From Silene conica (Eukaryota; Streptophyta; Magnoliopsida; Caryophyllales; Caryophyllaceae): a stretch of DNA of 64,000 nt. Within the stretch, counting starts at the first letter, position 1. Every line of letters begins with the position of its first letter. Below, piece by piece: positions 53,749 through 62,150 of this stretch. Under the pieces are notes generated by a model, which saw nothing but the letters and a program-made list of their open reading frames with translations, had not been told where the DNA came from and ran no database searches. The position numbers and the translations under genes were made by a program. The stretch covers positions 77,312,861-77,376,860 of the forward strand of contig CM055316.2 of the NCBI GenBank assembly GCA_029255685.2, given 5' to 3'.

Positions 53749-55806
53749 ATGCCTCCCAAAAACATAAGTCGTGAACTGAAAAACCTTGCCAACACCTACA
53801 ACCCAAAATACGTTGCAAAACTCACCATGACCTCACCCGCATCCCCTGCCAAAACCACCACTGCCAAAACCACCGCTGCCAAAACCAAGGCAAAAACTAC
53901 GGCCGGTCCAAAGCCCAAACCTGGCTCGAAAAAGGGAGTTCCCACGAAGAAAAATATGGGAGTACCTATGGATGTTCCCTCAGTGTCCGAATCCGACCAT
54001 GAAAACACGAACGAACCAAGGGATGAAGACTCTGTTGCGGGGCATGAAAAAGGGGAACATGCAAACCTCGAAAATGTCGAGGAAAGCGATGTAAATGAAA
54101 AGGGGAACGAGGAAACAGAAGAGGAGGTTGTTGAAAGTGAAAAAGGAGAAGAGGAAACAAATGAAAGTGAGAAAGAGAATGAAGAGGATGAAGGAGTTGA
54201 GGAGAGTGAAGAAAATGAGGAAGAAACAACTGAAAAGGAAAGAGAGGGAAAGAAAGGTAAGGGAAAAAGAAATGCTAATGAAATTGAAAAAAAGAAAGAA
54301 AATGCAAAGAAAGATATGGGAAAGAAAAAGGGAGTTGAACCCGAAAAGAAGAAAAAAGGTGTTGCCCAGGAAAGAAGAACACGGGCTGTTGAGGATGAAC
54401 TAGAAGAAGAAGGAGAGCAAGAAAAGGAAACGGAAACTGTTGCAACAAATGAAAATGAGGATGAACCTCACGATCATGAAATGTTTGATGATGGGCTTGA
54501 TCCATTGATGCACACCACTCACCAATCAAATGTCAAACGAAAAATCAGTGAAATGTTCGGAGAAGAAGAGGAGTTTGATGATACTGTTCTCTCAACTTTA
54601 AAGAAACCCAAAATCACAAAAATCACCAAGCCCCCACAAAAACCAACCCGTCTTCTCACCAAAAAGAACAAACTCATACCCAAAACCCGTCTTCAAAAAC
54701 AAACCAAAACTACTGAGTTGGTTGGTCCTTCAAACCCCTGCACTACTATCATTGCCACCGCCTTTGATAAACCTTTTAAGAATGAGGTATGGGCGCATCT
54801 CTCCAATCTTCCTCTCTCCGAAGAGGTGCTCGACAAGTGTCACCGGTTGCTCTCTTGCTCATTCAACACCGGTAGGCGTTATCCAAAAGATTGGTATGCT
54901 ACTTCTCCGGCCTTTAATTTCTTCAAAACTGAAATGATTGTCCAACATTGGGTAGATTTGCTTGACATGTACAGCCCTGTGTACGTGTCTGAGGTCGTTC
55001 AGTTCTTTGCAACCGTACGGGTGGATGTTGCATCAGAAACCCTTTCTGCCTATATCAATGATAAACCCCTTGCCCTTACCATTGACCAATTGGCCACAGC
55101 CCTCAAAGTTATTCCTACTGGCCTTGATACATTTCCTAAGGGGACATGGGGGGAAATTGAAGCATCTATTGTCACTGATATAACCAAAACACTCCGACCC
55201 GGGATCAAGAGAGAAGGACCCTCCAACATCTATGGAGCTGAACTCCGTGCCCCTCATCGCTTTATCTTTAACTTCATTAGACGTGTCCTTGTCCCTAATG
55301 CCTCCACTCGTGGTCGGTGCTCATACCTGGAAATGACCCTTCTCTACTACATTCTCAAAAGTCTACCCATAAGCCTTCCACATCTCATATTCTTCCGCAT
55401 TCATGAGCTTGCCAAGGACATCAAGGTGGGAAAGTTCGACAAAACAACCCTCATCCCATATGGTATGTGGCTCTCCCTTATCTTTAAGAAACATAAGCTT
55501 ATTATGCATGGGAGCCCTGCTGTGGAAAGACTCAGTGATGAGATGACTCCCGGTCTTCTTTCTCAAATGGGATTGGCATCTAAGGAGGGTAAGTTGGTGA
55601 AGAAGTTCAGTGCAAAGGGAACAGATGCTTCAACTGTTGCACCAGGGCTGGCTAATGAGAAGTTGGATCAAGTCTTGAATCTTATCAAGAAGATGGCCAT
55701 GGACATTGAGTCGTTGAAAGAGGAGGTGGCTGAGTTGAAATCTGTGAATGAGGACCTCGTGGAGAGGCTGACTCAAGAGGAGCAGGAGGCCGAGGACGAG
55801 GCCTAA
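53749..55806 (+). CDS. Third ORF of the Sirevirus-like element (685 aa, env position, no membrane signature)
   Basis: The start is ATG 53749. Residues about 28-70 are Ala/Lys/Pro-rich, like histone H1 tails (SPAKTTTAKTTAAKTKAK). Residues 75-250 are strongly acidic Glu-rich tracts mixed with Lys runs. Residues 260-325 carry basic clusters (KRKISEMF, KKPKITKITK) that could be nuclear signals. Residues about 335-610 are globular. Their spacing (EVVQFFATVRVD, INDKPLALTIDQLATALKV, LRAPHRFIFNFIRRVLVPNAS, LLYYILKSLPISLPHLIF, TLIPYGMWLSLIFK) recalls the 'putative plant transposon protein' domain found in Athila/Tat and Sirevirus extra ORFs. Residues 637-685 form a likely coiled coil. No signal peptide or membrane helix is visible, so a viral-envelope-like role is unsupported. 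It lies where Sireviruses carry 'env-like' ORFs. Confidence 0.8.
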   Translation: MPPKNISRELKNLANTYNPKYVAKLTMTSPASPAKTTTAKTTAAKTKAKTTAGPKPKPGSKKGVPTKKNMGVPMDVPSVSESDHENTNEPRDEDSVAGHEKGEHANLENVEESDVNEKGNEETEEEVVESEKGEEETNESEKENEEDEGVEESEENEEETTEKEREGKKGKGKRNANEIEKKKENAKKDMGKKKGVEPEKKKKGVAQERRTRAVEDELEEEGEQEKETETVATNENEDEPHDHEMFDDGLDPLMHTTHQSNVKRKISEMFGEEEEFDDTVLSTLKKPKITKITKPPQKPTRLLTKKNKLIPKTRLQKQTKTTELVGPSNPCTTIIATAFDKPFKNEVWAHLSNLPLSEEVLDKCHRLLSCSFNTGRRYPKDWYATSPAFNFFKTEMIVQHWVDLLDMYSPVYVSEVVQFFATVRVDVASETLSAYINDKPLALTIDQLATALKVIPTGLDTFPKGTWGEIEASIVTDITKTLRPGIKREGPSNIYGAELRAPHRFIFNFIRRVLVPNASTRGRCSYLEMTLLYYILKSLPISLPHLIFFRIHELAKDIKVGKFDKTTLIPYGMWLSLIFKKHKLIMHGSPAVERLSDEMTPGLLSQMGLASKEGKLVKKFSAKGTDASTVAPGLANEKLDQVLNLIKKMAMDIESLKEEVAELKSVNEDLVERLTQEEQEAEDEA

Positions 55807-55828
55807 CCCCCCCCCCCCCCCCCCCCCC
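55807..55828 (+). repeat. 22-base poly-C run after the third ORF
   Basis: Uninterrupted C directly follows the stop codon at 55804-55806. It may be unstable, and its length is prone to sequencing error. Confidence 0.8.
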
Positions 55829-55984
55829 ACCCAACCCACTCCTCTACCTTCTAGCTTGCTAATATTATTATTATTATCATGCATGTATTGCCTTTGACTC
55901 TGTTTTCTGGACTTGTTTTTAGACTCATATGCATCCTATGAACTGCTATCCTAATCATCGTATGTTTCTCTTCTTGATGATGTC

Positions 55985-56238
55985 AAGAGGGGGAAGTGTT
56001 ATAAAATTTATGTTGCTATTACTTAATGACTCTTAGGCTAACGTACACCGTAGAAATGTTTTAGCTACCATGATTAGAAGTCTAACTTAAGTTAAGATTG
56101 TCAAAACCTTGATCACCTTGATTACGTATCTCTTGATGTCTTATTAATTGTGGTTAACAAAGACCGACTCACCATGGGCTAAGGGGGAACTTGGGACAAA
56201 AATTTTATAAGTAACTTGCCATCATCAAAGGGGGAATT
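55985..56238 (+). promoter_or_regulatory. Multiple polypurine tracts before the 3' LTR
   Basis: AAGAGGGGGAA (55985-55995), AAGGGGGAA (56181-56189) and AAAGGGGGAATT (56227-56238) occur in the last 260 bases. The last one abuts the LTR within CATCAAAGGGGGAATT. Repeated purine tracts at this position are a described Sirevirus trait. Confidence 0.8.
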
Positions 56239-57594
56239 TGTTAGAACACTTATGGTTGATGATGCCAAGTTACTTCTAACCACTTCTAATGTCTTCTTCT
56301 AGCTTTGTGTTTAATAGCAAATGATATCAAGCTTGTGAATGATCAAAGACAATCAAGAAGAAGTTCCAAGATACAAGAGAAGAAATCTAAGTCGAGTCTA
56401 GAAAGAGTGTTGTAAGCAAGGTAATTGATCATACTCATCTAAGTCATTAAAAGTGCAAAAGTCATGAAACAGTTCTCAGACTGTTGCATGACCTGTGTCT
56501 AGTGCTAGTTACGGAGATAATTTTCAAAGAGGATTTCAAATGTTTGAAATTGTTTTCAAAATATCAGCTTGTGTTGAAATAAATTATTATTTGAATCAAA
56601 GTTCAGAAAATCAAGTTGAAAATCTTATTCAAAGGAGACTTGGTCTTTGTGAAAGTAAAATCTTGCTTTATTTCCTCATTTAGCTAAGTGAGTTTCTCCA
56701 TGAGGGAAAGTTGAATGCTTCCTTAGCTAAATGAGTGTATCATAGAGCCTTGTGAAATCAGACCAGTCCTTTTACCCTCCTTGACAATTTGACTTACCCT
56801 TTTACCTACCAAGTAAAGACAATCTCATTGTGTAAAAGGTGGGCAAAGCACATGCTTTAGGGTTTCAAGAAGCCTTGCATTTCGGCTATAAATATGGACC
56901 CTTGGGTTCATTTATTGCCAAGACTTTTTAGTGCATTCATTTCAAACTTTTGCAAAACTGATTTGTGCTTCATTTTCAAAGTAACTTTGCAAATGTTTTA
57001 AGTTTTTTTTAAAAGTCTTCAAAAAGGTTTTAACAAAGACATTATCTCCTAAGCACTAGTAGCACTCTTAATGCCTAATGAGTATGTTCAAGGACCTTGT
57101 GTTTAGATCTTAAATGAAGTCTCCATGTTCTTAAAAGAGAACCCTTGAGACATTGATCCTGTAAACCAAAGGTAGAACATCAAAAACTCTTAGAGCGGAG
57201 TAGCTCTAGGTTTGAGTCAAGTCTTTGAGCGGAGTAGCTCGAAGCATTGCAACCGGAGTAGGTTGGCGAGTTGTCTTATTGTAATAGTTCTAGTTAAGCG
57301 GAGTAGCTTCTAAACTTTTAATAAGATAACGGTTGGACGTAGGCTCCGGAGTAGGAGCTGAACCAATTTTTTATATCGCCTGTTTTCATTCTTGTTCATT
57401 CTCTTATCAATCTTTCGAATGCTTACTACTTACGATAACTAGCAGGTCTGTGCAACTGTTGCCTATACTGTTGCTCAGACTCCATCTTTCGTGCTTGACT
57501 CTTAACTCTATCAAGTTTAAATCTGAAATTTTTAAAAAGGTCACCTAATTCACCCCCTCCCCCTCTTAGGTGTTAAACTCGTTGTGACTCTTCA
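56239..57594 (+). repeat. 3' LTR of the Sirevirus-like element
   Basis: It is a 1356-bp copy of 46643-47998 at a constant offset of 9596, with one base change noticed at 57337-57338. The hairpin array recurs at 57191-57359. Confidence 0.96.
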
Positions 57595-57599
57595 GTAGT

Positions 57600-58095
57600 G
57601 GATTTTGGAGGTCTAAAGCGGCTGTCATCCTTAGACTATTTAAGGTCTTGTGTTGTTTACCGTTGTCAATTGTCATTCAGAAATTATAAGAAATTCGCCA
57701 AACTTCCTTGTTTAGCAAACAAATCCCCTTTTTTATTCAAAACTCGTTTTTGACTAATTATTTGTTTGAACTCAATAGGTTTTGAGCTCATTCGTCATTG
57801 GTTAGTTATTATAGGTCTAATTCATTAAATATCGCTTTCGCATTTGAATTTGTATAATTAGTGGTATCAAAATCCCGACTCTTAATTTCCATGATAGAGA
57901 CGATCCTAGGTTCTTGGTTACACATTTATCCAAAAAAACTAAAACGAACGAAGTCATGGCAGAATATGAAGACAATATGTTACTCGAAAATCTTCGAGAG
58001 TTGTTACACAACCGCCCTATGGGTAGTCGAATTGGTCCTAGGCCGAAACAAGATGAGCTTAAAAATTCCGAACTTCCAGAATTTATTGGAGGTAC
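57600..58095 (+). pseudogene. Older LTR-retrotransposon remnant: LTR end, primer site, gag start
   Basis: The sequence directly right of the Sirevirus insertion is the end of another LTR. It is followed by TGGTATCAAAATCCCGACTC at 57862, a degraded primer-binding site, and then ATG 57956 with MAEYEDNMLLENLRELL...LKNSELPEFIGGT, resembling a Ty3/gypsy gag start. Homology ends abruptly near 58095. Part of the LTR (57681-57812) recurs at 60659-60788. The left part of this LTR presumably lies just left of 46643. Confidence 0.65.
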
Positions 58096-58390
58096 CTGTA
58101 ATACTCAGTTATTTAGGGGCTTGTTGGCCGACCCTTGACCATAAAGAAACCATAGAGAGAGTCTTTGGTGAAAGGCGGGTGAGAATAGTTGTATATCTCT
58201 GAAATAGTGAGATACTCGACCTACTACATGGTATTTGATCGAGTACCGTGGTATTCGGTCGAGTACCGTGGTACGGGATTATTTGTTTTACCGGAAATCT
58301 TATCCACGGAAACTTGTCAGACTATGTACTGGTCTCACAGACCAACATGGGTTCTTTCCAGCGCATTTTGTCCTCACTCATGCGCATCCC
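58096..58390. other. Retroelement-like sequence with GTACCGTGGTAC repeats
   Basis: It begins TGTAATACTCAG, possibly an LTR start, exactly where gag homology stops. At 58240-58275 the unit GTATT(T/C)GGTCGAGTACCGTG occurs twice with small changes and ends in the inverted repeat GTACCGTGGTAC. Confidence 0.4.
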
Positions 58391-58465
58391 GGGAACCTTC
58401 TCAAGAGGTCACCCATCCTAAGACTACTCTTAGTCAAGCATGTTTAACTGTAGAGTTCTTCTACA
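58391..58465 (-). repeat. 5S rRNA-derived segment (internal promoter region)
   Basis: The minus strand reads AGTTAAACATGCTTGACTAAG, then AGTAGTCTTAGGATGGGTGA, then CCTCTTGAGAAGG. These follow plant 5S rRNA box A, intermediate element and box C in order and spacing (5S: AGTTAAGCGTGCTTGG, GAGTAGTACTAGGATGGGTG, ACCTCCTGGGAAG). The 5' and 3' parts of 5S are missing, so it is not a 5S gene. Cassandra TRIM elements and some other plant retroelements carry such segments in their LTRs. Confidence 0.75.
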
Positions 58466-59250
58466 TGGATAACCAGAAAAGAAAGTGCACTTTGTTGATA
58501 TGAGTAGTACATTTAATCTTTTTAAGCACTAGTCAGATTTTAAGCCTATCAAAGGATCTCTTCAAGGGTTTACCTCGAATAACATATTCGGTTCAGTGGA
58601 GTATTACAGGAGGTTTTATCAAAATCATTTCCAATTCATTTCTGTTAACACCAATAATCCTATCTAACTCAGTTTCTCTCTTGATTCATTCCTCTCTCAC
58701 CTTCTCTCGCACCTTAATGACTCTGTCGCAAATTATATGGCACGAATGAAGAGTTCACAAGTTAGATCTTAGCGCCATCGACGCTTTAGTGTAGTCGGGT
58801 GGTAGTAGGTAACGGCGTGCTGAGTCGTGGTTTGGATGCGCATATGCTTATTTAGGGTAGGTTATCCTATTCAGCCAGTGTTTAATTTATGTATGTGTAT
58901 GTGATGATGTTTTGTGTCATATGGACGGCTTGAGTATTGATGGTGGTATGTTATATGTCTATGTTGCGCTATATTCGTTGATGATGACAAGTCTTCTATA
59001 TCTAAACTATTCTCCAGCTTAATGGTTTGTCTAGATGTGTTGTTGACAGGTTTCGAACAAGGCTAGGATGTGGAAATGAAGATGGGCCAAAACTCGTGAT
59101 CTATATAGATTGTTTGTAAGGATATCGGACTTGTGATTAATCTTTGTCTTCGCTCCAATAAGGAGTTAATTATTTTCTGAAATATCTTTCTAAACAAACA
59201 AAATTATTTTGTGAATAAAATCTTTGTTAAATAAGGAAGTTGATTCCTAA
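58466..59250. other. Intergenic, no gene recognised
   Basis: It is mixed retroelement-like sequence with no clear coding frame. A CTCTC-rich stretch lies at 58665-58725. Confidence 0.35.
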
Positions 59251-59586
59251 GAGCAATAGCAATAGTAGTTCTTAGCCTAGGGGTTGTTACCAAGAACTTT
59301 ATTTTTATAGTTCTTCTATTGCATTTAAAGGTTTGTTCTTATTTTTAAGAACCAAGTTCTAAAATAAGAACCAAGTTCTTAGCTATTGGAAAATGTGCAA
59401 CCAATTAATATAACTTTGTAAAATGTGAAAACCAATTTAAAATTATTCATTTTATAAACTTTTTCCACCTAAGAACTTTATATAAAGTTCTTCTATTGTG
59501 AACAAAAGTTCTTAAAAATTGGAATTAGTGTATATTGATGTGGCATGTGAAGAACTTTATATAAAGTTCTACTATTGTTATTGCTT
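59251..59586. mobile_element. Tourist/PIF-Harbinger-type MITE with internal palindromes
   Basis: Terminal inverted repeats GAGCAATAGCAATAGTAG and CTACTATTGTTATTGCTT are flanked by TAA on both sides (59248-59250, 59587-59589), the 3-bp duplication type of this superfamily. The 20-base perfect palindrome AGAACTTTATATAAAGTTCT occurs at 59472-59491 and 59551-59570. A 3' half of the same family lies at about 13885-14010. Confidence 0.75.
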
Positions 59587-60007
59587 TAATTGACCTCAAA
59601 TTGCTATCAAACGTTTTTATCATTTTAATAGAGATTAAAATGAATGAGATTAGATTTCTTGGTAGCGACACGTCCTTGTTTTTAGCGCTTTATTGTTTAG
59701 ACAACAGTTGATCAAATGCAAAGATCTGAACTTCTTCAGAAAATGAATTATAAAAATAAAAATAAGAATGAAAATTTAGAGAACTCACACATGTGAAATC
59801 AATAATAAATAAAAATTTGCCTCAAAACTTTTTTTGGTTAGTTTTTAACAAAAATTTGAAATAAAAGGTAGTTTTTAACAAAAAAAAAGAAATAAGGTAG
59901 TTGTTTACAAATGGACATAAATATAAGGTAGTTTCTCACAAATTATCCAAAATAAAATAAAAAACTAAAGATAAAAAAAAATAAAATTAAAAACTAAAAA
60001 TAAACAT
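59587..60007. other. Intergenic, AT-rich, no gene
   Basis: A short phrase of the form AAGGTAGTTTTTAACAAA is repeated two or three times at 59865-59945. A T run on the minus strand near 59990-60000 is a plausible Pol III terminator for the tRNA. Confidence 0.4.
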
Positions 60008-60080
60008 GGCCTATGCAGGTCTCGAACCTGCGACCTTCGCGTTATTAGCACGACGCTCTAACCAACTGAGCTAATAGGCC
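60008..60080 (-). tRNA. tRNA-Ile (anticodon AAU)
   Basis: The 73 nt fold as a full cloverleaf: acceptor GGCCTAT/ATAGGCC, D-arm GCTC AGTTGGTTA GAGC, anticodon arm TCGTG CTAATAA CGCGA with anticodon AAT, variable AGGTC, T-arm GCAGG TTCGAGA CCTGC. There is no intron and CCA is not encoded, as expected for a nuclear gene. Box A (TAGCTCAGTTGG) and box B (GGTTCGAGACC) are intact. Confidence 0.97.
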
Positions 60081-60582
60081 AGATGTCTATCATAAAAAAT
60101 AGTTTGAATATATATTAATACAAAATTGGACGATCAATATAATAAAACATGGCGAAATTGACAAATTGGTAAAAAAATTAAAAGGTTGTGAACAAATTGG
60201 CTAAGGACTTTGGGACTGACATCTGAATTGTAGCCTAATACGTTTACCAGTGCTATTAACAAATGAAAATGGAGTAATATCATAAAAAGTGAGAAACTCA
60301 ACATTATTTTTTTTTCTAAAAATGTCTAATCAACTTATCTCATTTTATACATAAAATTAATTGAAATTTCATAATTGTAGAATATAAAAAGTTTTGCACA
60401 TTATGATTATGAGGGCCAATAATAATGTTGGGGAGAATAGTTGGATTTTCATAATTTAAAAATACGACAAGTTTTGCATTAAATAAATATAAATATCGTG
60501 AATATGGGATGAAAGAATGTTGTATTAATTTTTAGTTCATCTTGTCATTTTATAATTTTGCCACGTGTCATTCTAATAGGCA

Positions 60583-60658
60583 ATATGTACAGAATCTAAC
60601 CTTTTTATGTTATTATATAGATATGTACAGAATCTAACCTTTTTATGTTATTATATAG
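60583..60658. repeat. Perfect 38-bp tandem duplication
   Basis: The unit ATATGTACAGAATCTAACCT... occupies 60583-60620 and again 60621-60658 without a difference. Confidence 0.9.
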
Positions 60659-60788
60659 ATTATAAGAAATTCACAAAACTTCCTTGTTTAGCAAACAAAT
60701 CCCGTTTTTTATTCAAAACGCGTTTTTGCCTATTAACTTATTCGATCTCAACAGATCTTGAGCTCATTCGTCATTGGTGAGTTATTAT
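60659..60788 (+). repeat. Retroelement LTR fragment (matches 57681-57812)
   Basis: Shared blocks include CTTCCTTGTTTAGCAAACAA and GAGCTCATTCGTCATTGG, in the same orientation, with about one change per ten to fifteen bases. It starts directly after the 38-bp tandem pair. Confidence 0.75.
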
Positions 60789-60794
60789 GCTTCA

Positions 60795-60870
60795 TATTAG
60801 AAATAGATGGGCCTAGTATAGGCCTAATATCCTAATATTGGGCCTATACTAGGCCCATCTATTTCTAATA
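60795..60870. repeat. 36-bp inverted repeat with 4-base spacer
   Basis: Arms 60795-60830 and 60835-60870 pair at 35 of 36 positions (one T/C difference in GGCCTAATAT/ATATTGGGCC). The spacer is CCTA. A transcript would form a stable hairpin. Confidence 0.9.
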
Positions 60871-61612
60871 CTTCAGACCACGTTGTAACTCCGTAACTCA
60901 CTGATTCTATCTTCCCCTGTTGTTTCATCTCATCTTTCCATTGTATAGAATCTCGACCCGAGAAATATAAATCGTGGAGCATTTATAACAGTGGAACCGT
61001 TACGGACTACATGACTTCGCCGATAGTACTCATGATCACAACTCGTAAACTCGTATTCAAGTCGAGATTGTGTAACAACTGAATTACAAATGTTGAATAA
61101 ATAACCAAACTTGAATGAACTCTTATGACGAATGCAAGAAATATAATTAAGAACCCAATTGAAGAAAATAGATTTAAGGTGGATGATCACATACGAGTTA
61201 CGACGAGGCGAGGAAAATTTAATTGATCTCAAGAAGTAGAGATTACTCTGTAAGTCTGTATATGCTAAACAAATATCCACAATAAAACGGTAGCAAGACA
61301 GCAAGACGTCCTCAGCTTGTAATTTAAACGGAGGTGTCGTGACAGACTGATAATACGTCACATGTTTGAATCCCCTTTTCATATATTCTATACTGCCTTT
61401 GGGTAACACCCCCAATTTCTCTTATACATATTGGATTACTGACTAGGGGACGTCGAATTAAATGATGTAGGTTGGTTCGATAAGCAATGATTCTGCCCGG
61501 CTTGTCGTGCAGGGTTCGGAGATGCCACCGGCTGTTCTTGTATTGTGCGTGATGTAACCATGACAGATTCGTGTATACAATCGTTTAGCTAATACAAAAT
61601 GTGCAGCGTATT
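60871..61612. other. Intergenic, no gene recognised
   Basis: A minus-strand 161-codon frame (60930-61415) has no recognisable domain and I do not call it a gene. The rest is ordinary AT-rich sequence. Confidence 0.35.
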
Positions 61613-61888
61613 GATTTTTTTTTTTTTTTTTTGGCAGCTGTAAAACAAATCCTAAGAAAACTAGATGTCCATCGCTAATTGAGAAAGATTGTGAGCAACC
61701 TTGTTCAATTTGCATGAAATAAAAAGAAAACTTAAACAATGAAAATGATAAAAAAGACTCGAAATACTAGAAATAATATCCTTCGTCTGGTGATGGAAAT
61801 GCTCCTCTCCCGCAATTTGAAGAAGCAGTTGCAGACAATCTGAAGCGATTTGAATATGAAACAGCCTGTTCTGAATTGCCCATAACAT
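61613..61888 (-). pseudogene. LINE 3' end: RNase H-like domain and poly-A, second copy
   Basis: The minus strand reads AIQNRLFHIQIASDCLQLLL...FHCLSFLFISCKLNKVAHNLSQ, clearly related to 40922-41370 (shared SDCLQLLL, FHCLSF, LNKxAHxL). It is followed by an A run (T run at 61615-61632 on plus). It is truncated at the 5' side. Confidence 0.7.
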
Positions 61889-62150
61889 AATATCCTCGAT
61901 GTACCAATGTGATTAGCATATGAGTTTTTTATTTTAAACTAATATTTGTCGGAATGGAAACTTAGTTTAGAGATTAAGTTTTAAGATTGGATTAAGGTTA
62001 GTGTGAAGTGAATTAGTAAAGAAGGTAATTTGGTTGATTATTTAGACGATATTAACAATTTTGGAACGATAAAACGAAAAAATGTTTACAAACCGTAAAC
62101 AAGAATGTTGATAACAAAATTATTATTATAGGGAGATTTCCTAAAGTACT
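61889..62150. other. Region downstream of the last RLP gene
   Basis: AT-rich; nothing specific is seen. Confidence 0.4.

Larger units (their letters stand above)
46643..57594 (+). mobile_element. Sirevirus-like Ty1/copia retrotransposon, young, with a third ORF
   Basis: The element is 10952 bp. Its two 1356-bp LTRs appear to differ at a single base (GGAAGTAGG versus GGACGTAGG). The target duplication GTAGT is at 46638-46642 and 57595-57599. A 12-base primer-binding site TGGTATCAGAGC starts 2 bases after the LTR. The gene order is gag, pol, then a long extra ORF, then several purine tracts. Large size, long LTRs, a gag with coiled-coil and two zinc knuckles, a third ORF and multiple polypurine tracts are all traits of the Sirevirus lineage (SIRE1 relatives). 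Pol is open from protease to RNase H with all catalytic residues, so recent or present activity is plausible. The insertion split an older LTR element. Confidence 0.95.

Noticed and set aside
54095..54403. Lys/Arg-rich ORF in another frame of the third ORF
   Set aside because: It is a shadow of the GAA/AAG-rich acidic region.
53749..55806. Calling the third ORF a viral envelope gene
   Set aside because: No signal peptide, membrane helix or fusion motif was seen; position alone is not enough.
58391..58465. A functional 5S rRNA gene
   Set aside because: Only the internal promoter region is recognisable; both ends of 5S are missing and box A is changed.
60930..61415. 161-aa minus-strand ORF
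   Set aside because: No recognisable domain and low-complexity codon content; no supporting context.
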